Assembly: GCF_000699445.3 (NCBI RefSeq)
Contig: NC_067196.1
Coordinates: 81,706,364 to 81,770,363, forward strand
Direction of reading: 5' to 3'
Length of the DNA: 64,000 nt
From: Schistosoma haematobium
Lineage: Eukaryota > Platyhelminthes > Trematoda > Strigeidida > Schistosomatidae
Shown here: positions 43,921-54,712 of the stretch, piece by piece
How the letters are laid out: every line of letters begins with the position of its first letter
How positions within the stretch are numbered: the first letter of the stretch is position 1
Notes under the pieces: model-generated
Database searches by the model: none
Seen by the model: only the letters and a program-made list of their open reading frames with translations
What the model was told of the DNA's origin: nothing
Position numbers and translations under genes: made by a program

Positions 43921-45794
43921 ATATTAATGTTTAAAAAACCAAAATAATAATAGTTATTAGCAAAAAATATTTTACGAATGCCATGTTGATTTTATGCATG
44001 AGATGGAGAGCAAAATTTTCCTTGTATGATTCATCATATCCGTTGAGAAATGAAGTATAACTATATTGTGTTCATTCTAGTTTTGTGTAAGAATATTTAC
44101 TACTACATATGGGAGGTAAAATCCGACTTGCACGTCCACGTCATGTCTTCTGGATGGTGGGGAAAAGTCTTATGAAACAATGTGAGCGGTAAACCGGGTG
44201 GTAGATATCGTGCTAATCCTCCCACGAATCGATTAAAAAGCCCATACAAAAATACAGCTCAATTATTAAGAGCTCAAAACAAAAATAAAATAATAATGAA
44301 AAATGCAAAAAACTCAAATTTGGTTTATGGAATGTTTGCGGTTACTCCTAAGAAAGGAAATTCCAACAGATAGTAGAACAAACGATTGAGTGTAAGTACC
44401 ATACAGCAAGGAATACAAAGACACAAATTGACTCTAAAGCCTTAAATAATAAGGCCATCATTTATAACTCGAATCCTGACATTAACCACTATCAGAAAAC
44501 TGGTGTCGGACTCATCATCAACAGAGGCAGTGGCCACTGACTCTATTGAGGTTGAAGGTAGAACAGTCACCATCAAAGTCCACTGTAAGAACAACAAGCA
44601 AACCATTGACTTTATAAGATGCTATGCCTCAACTGAATCTTCAGATGATGAAAACAGAAAAGACTTAAACAGACAATTTAGGAACTAAAAACAAACAAAC
44701 TCCCTTCAACTGCTGACTTGGTCAAGACCTTCTTATTAACCACTTTAAGATAATAGGAAAAGCTATAAATCTTGAAACAGAAGCATCACTAAATGCATAA
44801 GACAAATAAACTTATGCGGAACACTAAACTTAAGAGTTATGAATACATTTGTTACTAAGCTATTAACTGAACCTATTACTTGGACTTATCCGAACTCTTT
44901 AACTACCCATATGAAAGATCTAGTAATAGTAGACAACAATTCTAACTTAATCGTATGTGACATACATAATAGTCGTTCTATGGAGGTCCAGTATAACCAC
45001 TATACGATAACTTCGATAATTAAACTAAGACACCTGAATAATAATAATATCGAACTATTAAAAAACCACAACATAGACCATATAGGGGCAATACTATTCA
45101 ATGTCCCTAAACTACCCCACGATACTAAAGAAACTATTACAAAATAGATAAGACCTAAACCAAGTCAAGAAGGTTCTAATTAAAGTTGTCAAGAAGACAG
45201 TATTACCATATAAATCAACCATTAAGAGTTTGTCAAGTGACATAAGGGATCCCTTAAAACAAGAAAATAAAATTAGAAAACGACTGAGATTAATATGGCT
45301 TAACCACCTTACTAAAAACAATAAAGATTTCAATATACAAGCTAGTAAAAAATTAAGTAAAAAGATAGGAACAGCCAAACAACAATATATATTTCAAATA
45401 AGATAAGCTTGATGGATTCATTGATCCAAATGAACGATCAACACCTAGCATATAAAATGCTAGATGATGTATTAGCCACTTTGAGAAATCAATCATTTAA
45501 GAAAAGCGGAAATATCCAAATTAAAGATAGTGATCTCTAATATAATTATCAAGACCAATTTAATGAAAAGCTAGGACTGAAAACTTTTTAAATTGCCAAC
45601 GAGCAATATCCAGGACTTTGAATTAACATTACAAGAAACTGAATTAAGTTTAAAAAACATAAAGTATCGGAAAACTCCGGGGAAGATTGGCATAACAACT
45701 GAGATGCTTAAATATGGGGGAAGAATGTGCACGGATAACCTGTGGCAAATTATCAAGACTAATTGTTAGACTCATCTCATCAACTCACTTTAGC

Positions 45795-46215
45795 TTTAGA
45801 AAGTACATAGCTGCTACACATACAATAATTACAACTGTACATATTATAGCACCCCTTCTACAATTAAAGTTGTTTACGATTAGTTTTGTCGATCCCTTCA
45901 ATTAACTTATTCAACAGACAGTATTATTGGAACAGTAATAATTTGTCTATTTTTCGTATAATTATTATTACCATCTCATCTGTTTGAACATGTATGCTTG
46001 ATCACATGTGACAGCCTAGGCTTGCTCGCGCATTAAACTTTCTGCCCAAATTCGCTTGGTGTGCTTGTAACGTTGTTATATATGTTATCCAATGATAAAC
46101 TCTAGTCGGTGCTTATTATTGACATCTGAATTTATACACCGTTGGGCTTTATTTAATAACATTTATCAGGGTGATTGATAAACGAAGCTTAAGGAATTAT
46201 TTCGAAACCAAGCCA
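45795..46215. other. Unexplained block inside the decayed non-LTR element
   Basis: The RT1-type motif before this block and the LTKAFD motif after it are too far apart. The sequence between has no polymerase similarity and shows TGTACATATTATAGC near its start and TTTAATAACA near its end. A solo LTR or other insertion is possible, but no target duplication is visible. Confidence 0.35.
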
Positions 46216-47315
46216 CTACCCTATGATGAAATGTGCCTTGTACACAAGTCCAGCACTCGTTATAACCTATGTTGACTTAACTAAAGCCTTCGACACCATA
46301 CCAAAACAGTTAGTCTCAGATACATTAATTAAGATCTGCCCAACAAATAACTTAACATCTCGCTTAGCTAAAATATTAGACAATCCAAAGAGATATGGTG
46401 GAGTTAGCCAAGGAATTAAAGAGGAACCTACTCTCTATAATCTAGTCTTCCAACATATACTAAGTCAAACTATAAATAAAACCACTAGATAGAATGTCAC
46501 CAACAGATGAGCGAAATGTAACATGGCAGACCAAACACCCAGAGTATGCAGATAATCTCACTCTGATTACTACCAATACAGAAGAGGCTACTAAAGCCCG
46601 AAATAACTTACAACAATATCTCCTAAACATCAGTATGACGATATCAATACCTAAAACAAAGGTTCTGATAATCAAAAAACGCAACAATCAATCTAAAATC
46701 ACTATAGACGATAACCAGATAGGGGAAATGAACATTTTCCATTACCTTGTTTTGGCAATAATACTAAAGGAACATCAAATGGTGTGGTAACAACAAATAT
46801 CGCTAAAACAAAAACCTCCCTAATTAGAATGTATTCACTGATAAGATGCACAATAGTTAAACTAAATATCAAAACTAAGTTAGTAGATTATTCAATAATC
46901 CCCAACTTCATATAATGGACTTGATTCCATAGTACTAAGGAAACAAGGTCAGACAAAACTAGAAACAGGACTAAGTACAACAAGCCTTATGATTCTAGGT
47001 ATAAATGATGGAAGACAGCTTACTGTTGAATAACATAGGAACAAAATCCCCCTGCCTAACACATCTATGAAAGTGATGCGGAACAGGCTAAACCTATGGT
47101 ATAATGTTCACAAAAGGCCAAATAACCTAGTTATGAGGTCTTTAAAAAAACTACTTAGAAAATCCAAACAGTGACCTAAAGGGACATGCAAAAACTGAAA
47201 AGGACAACTCTTTCAACATAGAGAAGAAATGGGTGATAAACTACCAATAAACTGAATAAATGAGCCACCCAATGTCAAAATCATCGCATTTAATGAATGC
47301 TATCCAAAAGTAATA

Positions 47316-47594
47316 TTGAAACGACAACATAGTGACATTTGCCAAGATGAAAATTGTAACCAAATTCTCGCAATAGTAAGAAAAATGGATCGTCATCATA
47401 AAGGTTATCATTATTCCATAACTCCAACCACAAATACATCAGATAGCTATCAACGTCCAATAACGGATTTTAACAAACCATATAAGACTATAGGATTGCT
47501 CAAAAGACATATACAAACATGCCACCCCCAACATGTACAATTCTTGGTAAATGTAAAAATCTTAAATACACCCCAATATAGCCTGCACACTTAG
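47316..47594 (+). pseudogene. Zinc-finger C-terminal domain of the non-LTR element
   Basis: A 92-codon frame whose first 32 residues contain Cys9, Cys14, His27/28 and His32 in a C2H2 spacing. An RHIQTCHPQH segment follows that could be half of a second finger. It is part of the surrounding retroelement rather than a host gene, because the upstream frames are polymerase. Such fingers are thought to aid nucleic acid binding. Confidence 0.6.
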
Positions 47595-47907
47595 GAAACA
47601 AATGCCCTAAACAATCGACAAAACTGTTCTTAACAGGGATGTTAAGAAACTCTACCAACCAAAAAACGAATAATCAATCACTTATATGTGGTACATTGAC
47701 GCTCAGCATTTACCGAACAAGAAATAAAATCAAAGACAAAAGTCTGCAAAAACAACTATTGGACCCCGGCAACTGTGTCGTGCTTCCGTGCAAGTCTCTT
47801 TTTTAGATGGCACTACTGGCTTTGCCAACTATGTTCGGTTGGAAGGCGAATTACAACATATATATGAAGTGAATACATTAGATAGTGGTTAGAGTTAATC
47901 GACAGGA

Positions 47908-48258
47908 AATCAACATGGTCGACAGCATTCGATCTGCACTAATAAGGACTAGACACGCATGACATTGATCACCACCCAGTGATCAATCAATTGTGATTAC
48001 ATCTCAATCCTACAGGAGATCGGTCATGGAGCGGATAGCTCAGTGGTAACGTCTCTGACTGTGAAGCTGGGTGATACGGGATCGAATCAGGGTTTCCTGT
48101 CGACTGCTTCCAACCACCATCTAATCTCACAATAGTGCACTCAGTGTCGAGTCACCAAGAATGATGGCCACATTGCAACATGGTCAATAGCATTCGATCT
48201 GCACTAACAAGGACTAGACACGCACGACATTGACCACTACCCAGTGATCAATCAATTA
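47908..48258 (+). mobile_element. Family B repeat, ribozyme deleted
   Basis: The GCACTAA...GGACTAGACACGC block occurs at 47936 and again at 48201, so the unit is only 265 bp against 347 bp at 9.5 kb. The tRNA-like head (GATAGCTCAGTGGTAACG) and tail are kept. The 77 bp corresponding to 9634-9710 are missing: GATCGAAT runs straight into CAGGGTTTCC. The right breakpoint is at the hammerhead cleavage position, or one base beyond it. Confidence 0.85.
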
Positions 48259-49479
48259 AGGTGAATACATACTGGTTGTTATCTTTATCTTAACACGTTA
48301 TTAGAATACGGAAATCAGGTGACTATAGGAGGTTACATATTATTCCTTAATACGGCAATCCTTTTATATTATTTTTTAGTCAGAATAAACAGCTCACATA
48401 ACAGTACTTCTGAATGATTTAAATCTTGATGTTATATGCGACTGACAAGAAACAATCTTATATTTTATAAGTAGTTATCACAAACAAAGCATGTTCACCG
48501 CCACTACGTCAAGTAAATCCATGATCTATGATGTAACAAGTTTAAAGTTACCGGTTGTCTGAAGACAGCCGTAAAAAAATTATTTTGATAATTCCGCAAA
48601 AATCTTCTTTAAGTTTTATTTCCTGAAGTTTTACAATAGTTTATCATACAGAGAAATGAGAAATATCCTTCCGAATCATGGTCGGTCAAATTGAATCTAA
48701 TAGTGTATAAATTAAAAAACTGGTTTCATATAGAAGTTTTAGAGTTATAACTATTCAAATATGAAGTTTGTATACAAATTTATAACGCAGATTATATCAG
48801 TTTGTTTACAATCATTATTCACTTGTTATTACAATACCCAAATCTTCGTATTCCTTTTTGGTGATCTCTAACTACTTTCTTCACTTTAGTTTTTATCAAC
48901 CTTTAAATCATCACCTAGTCTCTTCTGATACTGAAAATTTCAAAACTTTATCATTTAATGACTCCATATTTCATGGAAACAATATAGTCGAAGTGAATTC
49001 TTTCTTCCCAGTGTCGTAACCTTCACCGATTTGATTTAGTTAGTCATCTGATGGTAATTTCTCATATATTTTAGGTTCGAAGATGTTCATAATTTCTCTT
49101 TGTTAAAATATATCAAATCCTGTTGTTTTACCTCGAGATTATTGTTATTGGTCTCATTTAGAATTAAATAATTATGTCCATTCGTATTGCTTTCATTGTG
49201 GAATATTGTAATTTGTATACAAAACTAGTTGGTTTTCTTTGAGTAAATATGTTGTTTTACTTGACATAATGTGCTTTCAATATTCTAAAAATAACGCATA
49301 CCTGAGTTTGATGATGACAATGAATTCTCTACAGTTTCTACAATTAGTTATCTACATTAATAATTTAAAACATGGACAGGTTAAAGGTAAAATACATCGT
49401 TTAAAAATTATAGCATGTGAATTTAGAATTCTGAAATGGAATAAAATTATCATAATTAGGATTTGTGGAGATTGTAATC
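48259..49479. other. AT-rich stretch, nothing recognised
   Basis: No supported feature; an 84-codon plus frame (49239-49493) has no recognisable domain. Confidence 0.45.
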
Positions 49480-49725
49480 ATTTTATTAGTTGAATTCATG
49501 AGTCAATTTTAGCTAGATCACCGTTGGAAACCTAGAAGCATTGCACGGCCGTTTCTTCCTAGTACGGGAATACTCAGTAGTGCACACCCACGGTCTAGAG
49601 GTTATGTGTTCGCGTGCGAGACCGAAGGTCTTGGGTTAGATTCGTGGATGAGTACTGTTGAGGAGTCCCATACTAGGACGAAACGGCTGTCCAGTGCTTT
49701 TACGTTTTCAATGGTGGTCTAGCCA
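49480..49725. mobile_element. Hammerhead SINE family A, inverted dimer
   Basis: The minus half (49480-49590) has tail and ribozyme with CTGAGTA, a G8 change. The plus half runs from the A box (GGTCTAGAGGTTATGTG) through the ribozyme and tail. The plus ribozyme has perfect stem II, GAAA and GTC, but TTGAGGA replaces CTGAGGA, so C3 is lost. A single base separates it from the consensus core. Confidence 0.8.
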
Positions 49726-50750
49726 GGAAAGCAAATTTTTTAACGTTTAGATAACTAATACGCAGTTTTAACCTGAATATGCTTACACGTTAAGTGAATT
49801 TGTAAGATTTATGAACAGAATAAATACGGGTCAGATAAGGTGAGAGAAATAATAATACAATAATAAAATTGACCAAACTGTTAGTGGAAGACTACATGGT
49901 ATTTCATAATCATAAATTCTCATGCTATAACTTTGGACTATGGAATTTGCCTTGAACCGGTCACTTTTTGGATTCTTAATTCGGATATATAGTTGTAAAA
50001 CCTGGAGAAAATTTATTGAAAATAATATTGCTGGTTCATATATTAGTGTTTTGAGTTTCTCATTTGATATCGTATATCCCTACCGGCTTTCTGACAAAGA
50101 GCCTTAAATTCTGAGGTATTAAAATATTAAATCAAAATTTTTGACTTTTCGACTTACTACGTCGGTGAAGCTCGATAAAGGAAAAAAATGTTCTAGACTA
50201 ACATAGGTACTCTGATAATCAGTGATTTGTGATTAAATCATTAACTAACACGAAAGGAGATATTTATTCAAAGTAATAGTATAAATTCTGTTGATTTGTT
50301 TCAGGTTCCTAACCATCGGTTTATTAACAAAATCTTGTACAGATTGATGAATTTTCATAAATTCGTTGTTAAGCTGCTGAGTAATCTATTGGTTTATAGG
50401 AATTATTGACATATTACCACTTATAAAGCATGCTCCACCATATAGGTATTGTAGGTTATACATATATTTATAGAACGGATTCATTAAGTAGGGCGTAATA
50501 AAAGAGGGTGCAATATGATGCATCATAAAGTAACTTTATGTTTATAGTTATTGGTCAAAGATGTCTTGTAGTTCAGTCAACCATTTGTATGTAACATAGT
50601 TTCTTTTAAGAAACTATCCGCGAATAATCATATGTTTATTGAGATTGTGCTTTCTATAAGCAGCTTTATAAAGGATAAAACCATAGATATTCTGTTTTCT
50701 CCAAGTGTTGCTTTATGTAGTTCTCAATCAAATAAGTTAAAATTTAATAT
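49726..50750. other. AT-rich stretch, nothing recognised
   Basis: No supported feature. Confidence 0.45.
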
Positions 50751-51785
50751 TTACTTACTTACGAATGTTACTCCCAATTGAGCATAGGACGCCGACCAGT
50801 ATTCTCCAACCTACTCTGTCCTGGGCCTACCTTTAAAGTTCTATCCAATTTTTGTTCATTCTTCTCATATCTGTCTCCTTTTCTCGGCATAATGTGTTCT
50901 GTGGTCTTCCTCTTCTCCTTTGGACTTGAGGATTCCAAGTGAATGCGTGCCTTGTAACGCAGTTGGGTGCTTCTTCAATATGTGTCCTATCCACTTCCAG
51001 CACTTCTTACTGATTTCCTCGTTAGCTGGAATCTGGTTTATTCTCTCCCATAGTAGGTTGTTGCTGGAAGTGTCTGACCAACGGATCTGAAGTATTTTGC
51101 ATAAGGAACTGTTGATAAATACCTATATCTTCTGGATGATGGCTTTCGTAGTTCAAGTTTCCACCCCATACAGTAAAACTATCTTGACATTTGTATTGAA
51201 AATTCTGACCTTGGTATTGGTTGACAGTTGTTTTGAGTTACAGATGTTCCTCAGTTGTAAATATGCTGCTCTTGCTTTGCGGATCCGCGCCTTCACATGT
51301 GCATTAGATCCACTGTGCTCATCAATGACGCTGCACAGATATGTAAAGGTTTTTACATCTTCCAAATCTTCCCCGTCAATTGTGATTGGATTGGTGCATT
51401 CTGTGTTGTATGGGAGAATCCTGCTTTTCCCTTTGTGTATATTGAGACCTACTGCTGCTGAGGCTGCTGTTGACGTCTTCATGATCCAGTCGATCACCAG
51501 GAGAAAGAGAAAGAGTGAGAGTAAGCAACGTTGCCTGACACGTGTCTTTACTTAGAACGAGTCTGTGAGCTGTCCTCCATGCACAATTTTGCAGTTTAAT
51601 CCATCATAGGAATTCCGTACGATATTGACTATCTTCTGAGGCACGCCGTAGTGTTGAAGAAGCTTCCATAGTGTTGTCTTGTCCACGCTATCAAATGCTT
51701 TCTCGTAGTCAATGAAGTTGATGTAGAGTGATGAATTCCATTCAATTGATTGTTCGACAATGATCCGTAGAGTTTATGTATCAAC
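50751..51785 (-). pseudogene. RTE-like reverse transcriptase, longest fragment, internal deletion
   Basis: On the minus strand it starts at the polymerase core. FIDYEKAFDSVDKTTLW is near 51665-51720 with the first catalytic Asp. GVPQKIVNIVRNSYDG comes next, and then VRQRCLLSLFLFLLVIDWIM near 51485-51545. It then jumps to AAVGLNIHKGKSRILPYN, so the FADD-containing segment is missing. After that come VKTFTYLCSVIDEH, VRIFNTNVKIVLLYGVET, the WKWIGH region and the 3' end (ACTTACTTACG at 50754). Positions 50880-51328 are the identical tract shared with 42410-42858. Confidence 0.85.
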
Positions 51786-52249
51786 CTGTTTACAGAGTGA
51801 ATTCAAATTCGAAATGCATTTCAACATTTAAAACTTAAAGTACGTTTTAGTAAAGTTATTCCTGAAATTCAAGTACTATAGAAGATTATAAAACTTGAGT
51901 TACATGTTATATACATATATGTGTATCTTACACATCAATTAAACCTTTGTGTACATACTTTGTCTCCGGTTACGTTCTAAGTAAATAGAGTTACGTAATG
52001 ATGAACAATTCTAACTTATTGAAATTTATCGTACAATATAAGAACAACGTCATTATATTTGGTTAAAATAATTACATGGCAAAAGAATATTTATAGTTAC
52101 TAGGTACATTCGAATGATCAGTACGAGGTAGATTAATACCAACTATAGAATATATTTTAAGTATCAATTTTAAATCAGGGATTCCAATTCGTATAATGAA
52201 ACTACTGTTCAACTAACAAATATATTAAAGCAATAATCACCATTAAACT
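51786..52249. other. AT-rich stretch, nothing recognised
   Basis: No supported feature. Confidence 0.4.
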
Positions 52250-52700
52250 CACTTGGTGTCATTTGCTAGTATCCTCCCATTGATCAGTCTCTTATTGGCA
52301 GATAAGCATCCTGTACGGACTGCAGCGATATTGCCTTATGTCACAAGCTTTCTAAGCAAAAATGTGTGGTGGCTAGCAGTGGGATCCAGGATACACGTTA
52401 CGTCCTATTTCGGACTCGTAGGCTGGATGTACCTGCATCTCAGAGTTGATGTTTTACTCCAAGACTCGAACAACACTAAGTGAATTTAAATTTCACTCCA
52501 TAGCACAAGTAGGTGGCTATCAATACTCAATAATTAAGTAGATAACGCGATGGCGTTTGAAGCGAACAGTACTACGTTCGAGTCCCGTAATGAACATCAA
52601 CTCTGGGATGCACGTACATCCAGCTGACAAGTCCCAAATAGAATGAAACGCCCATCCTAGATCTCACTACTAGCCACTATCCATCTGTACTAAGAATCAC
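52250..52700. mobile_element. Hammerhead SINE family C, inverted dimer, both halves long
   Basis: The minus copy (52250-52480) carries tail, ribozyme and part of the head. The plus copy (52520-52700) carries a clear tRNA-like head (AATTAAGTAGATAACGCGATGG, then GTTCGAGTCCCG) and ribozyme. The minus core reads CCTACGA and GTAA; the plus core reads CTGACAA with GAAA and ATC. Both should be inactive. Confidence 0.8.
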
Positions 52701-52787
52701 CATTATTGCAAATAACAGCATCCACTTACAATATAGAATAATCTAACTGATACTCTATTCCAGAAAATACTTCAATAAAATTTATGT

Positions 52788-53133
52788 ATGTTGATATGGA
52801 ACAGCCAACTGTGGGAAAGAACAAACCGGATCCCAGAGGAGGAAGAAATCAAGAAGAAGCGTTGGAAGCGGATAGGACACATATTGAGAAAAGCACCCAA
52901 CTGAATCACAAGACAAGCCCTCACATGGAATCCTGAAGGCCAAAGGAAAAGAGGAAGACCAAAGAACACATTACGCCGGAAAATGGAGATAGACATGAGA
53001 AAAATGAACAAGAATTCGATGGAATTAGAAAAGAAGGCCCAAGACAGAGTGGGTTGGAGAATGCTGGTCAGCGGCCTATGTTTCATTAGGAGTAACAGGC
53101 GTAAGTAAGCAAGTAATAATGTTGATATGGAAC
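52788..53133 (+). mobile_element. 5'-truncated RTE-like insertion with 15-bp target duplication
   Basis: The insert 52803-53118 is flanked by perfect copies of ATGTTGATATGGAAC at 52788-52802 and 53119-53133. It encodes only the last about 100 residues of the RTE-clade polyprotein, with minor frame damage. It ends ATTAGGAGTAACAGGCG plus TAAG repeats. The intact duplication and the good match to the 11.8-kb copy suggest a fairly recent target-primed insertion. Confidence 0.88.
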
Positions 53134-53642
53134 CAATTCAAAATGTACTATGTGTATAGAATATGTACGAATGAATACTAGACAAAAACAACAAATATGT
53201 TGTATGGAATATTTTTGTTTTGCTAATGATATATTTGTTAAATGCTATCTACAACATTACCATATGTTAGATTTTCCCTATTATTTCAGAATTGTTTTTT
53301 TTTTAATGTATAGATTAATCATTTTATCAGTTTTCTTTTTCGATTTAAGTAGTATATAAAATACTACTAAAATAAACATGTAGTATAATGGAACAGAAAG
53401 AACAAAATAATAAATTTTATTTTTTGAAAAATAAAAGGGATAAACTCATGAAAAACCACATGAGAATAAATAATCGCAAATTCGTTTATTTAATAACCAG
53501 TTGAACTTTTCAAAATATTGTCTGTGTAAAAGTGAAACTATGAATGTTAATTATGTCATGATATTTTTTAAATATTCTTTAAGGTTAATTTATGTTGTCT
53601 GATTACACTGTTGCATGTATGCAAAATGCAAAATGTCCAGCG
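53134..53642. other. AT-rich stretch, nothing recognised
   Basis: No supported feature. Confidence 0.4.
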
Positions 53643-53818
53643 TGTTATTATCCAAGTGACGATTAGATTACGGATAACCTCTGAGAACTATTAATGGACT
53701 AATAATAGATATAAATCTTTATTGTATTATTATTCTGTAACTAGATTATGTAATATCTATATTCCTCTTATTATAAGATTTATTTTGATTTATAGACTAA
53801 TATTGTACGATTTACCAT
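53643..53818 (+). mobile_element. Truncated LTR (5' third)
   Basis: Starts TGTTATTATCCAAGTG and follows the LTR family up to TGTACGATTTACCATT, where a plus-strand non-LTR 3' fragment begins. It is closest to the LTR at 54197, with which it shares the GATTACGGAT block. Confidence 0.75.
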
Positions 53819-54175
53819 TAACTTCTAGTCTGAGTCATGTTGGTAGATACAAACTACTTGGTTGGGGTCCGCGCGACTACCGTAACCAGTGGTTGGAGAC
53901 TCTGGGTGACATGGCTCAGAATCGATTACAATGACGTAGGTGCATACACTGCTTGTCTTCCCTTAAACCGTTAGATTAAAATTACTTTATATCTTTATTT
54001 CTACCAACTAATTCTTTCTTCCTGTATTATGTCCTTATACGCAATTTTTCTTTTATACACTACTACCATTGAAGTGACTACTATGAATATGGTGTTCATC
54101 TTGTGCTAATGAGGTGTGGCAACTTGAATCGATACATATATGTGTCTGGTCCTTCGTTGTAGCTAGGTGACTGGT
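53819..54175 (+). pseudogene. Non-LTR polyprotein C-terminus and 3' UTR
   Basis: A plus frame reads TSSLSHVGRYKLLGWGPRDY and then the WLETLGDMAQNRLQ C-terminus, ending at about 53934. A 3' UTR shared with 38118-38445 follows, up to GTGTCTGGTCC. It lies between two related LTR copies. Confidence 0.75.
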
Positions 54176-54196
54176 AAGGGGAGTAAGTGAAGTAAA

Positions 54197-54712
54197 TGTT
54201 ATATCCTAATGAAGATTAAATTACGGATCACCTCTCAGAACTATTAAGGGACTAATATTATATATATTCTTATTGTATAACTATTCAGTAACTAGATTAT
54301 ATATATCTATATTCCTTTTATTATTAGCTTTATTTTGACCTATAGATTATTATTATACGATTTACTGTTCTTAAGTTATGTCCAATTTATTAATTACAGT
54401 TTCTCATAAGCACAGTCACTTTTCGGCTTGATTTTGTACAAAATGTTATTTCCCATTTTGTTGTGTGATGTGGTCTGTTTGGCTCGTATATAAACGAGGT
54501 ATGTTTGAAATAAGTGATTCGTATAATGGGAGCTGGAATTGGTGTTTTGGACTTAAACTGACAGACCTAGGAGGACAAAGAACCGATAAGGACGCTAGGC
54601 TGCTCACACCTGTCAATACGTCATTGACCTGGCATAGTGATAAGATTGTTTAAGTTGTATTCCGACTGACGAATAAGTCATGTGATAATTAGCCGGGTTA
54701 AAGGTCACAACA
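54197..54712 (+). mobile_element. LTR, near full length
   Basis: Starts TGTTATATCCTAATG and ends GGTCACAACA, with TATA-like TATATAAACGAGG in the same position as in the other copies. No matching 5-bp duplication is visible (GTAAA against CAGCG). It may therefore be one end of a rearranged element or a recombinant. Confidence 0.75.

Larger units (their letters stand above)
44108..47878 (+). pseudogene. Decayed non-LTR retrotransposon with C-terminal zinc finger
   Basis: A long element read through many frames. The 5' part reads NPPTNRLKSPYKNTAQLLR (44182-44373) and an endonuclease-like VTIKVHCKNNKQTIDFIRCY (44503-44688). Polymerase motifs follow: IKYRKTPGKIGITTEMLKYG (RT1-type, about 45660-45720), YVDLTKAFDTIPKQLV (46251-46300), GGVSQGIKEEPTLYNLVFQ, and YADNLTLITTN near 46540-46575. 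The last stands for YADD with the second Asp changed to Asn. The C-terminal part (47316-47594) has C-x4-C-x12-H-x4-H. The clade is unclear (RTE-like or related). It is clearly dead, and an approximately 400-bp unexplained block (45795-46215) interrupts the polymerase. Confidence 0.75.

Noticed and set aside
51097..51555. 152-codon plus-strand frame (and similar frames at 58904-59401 and 11758-12123) as genes
   Set aside because: They are antisense shadows of RTE reverse transcriptase fragments; the opposite strand carries the conserved motifs.
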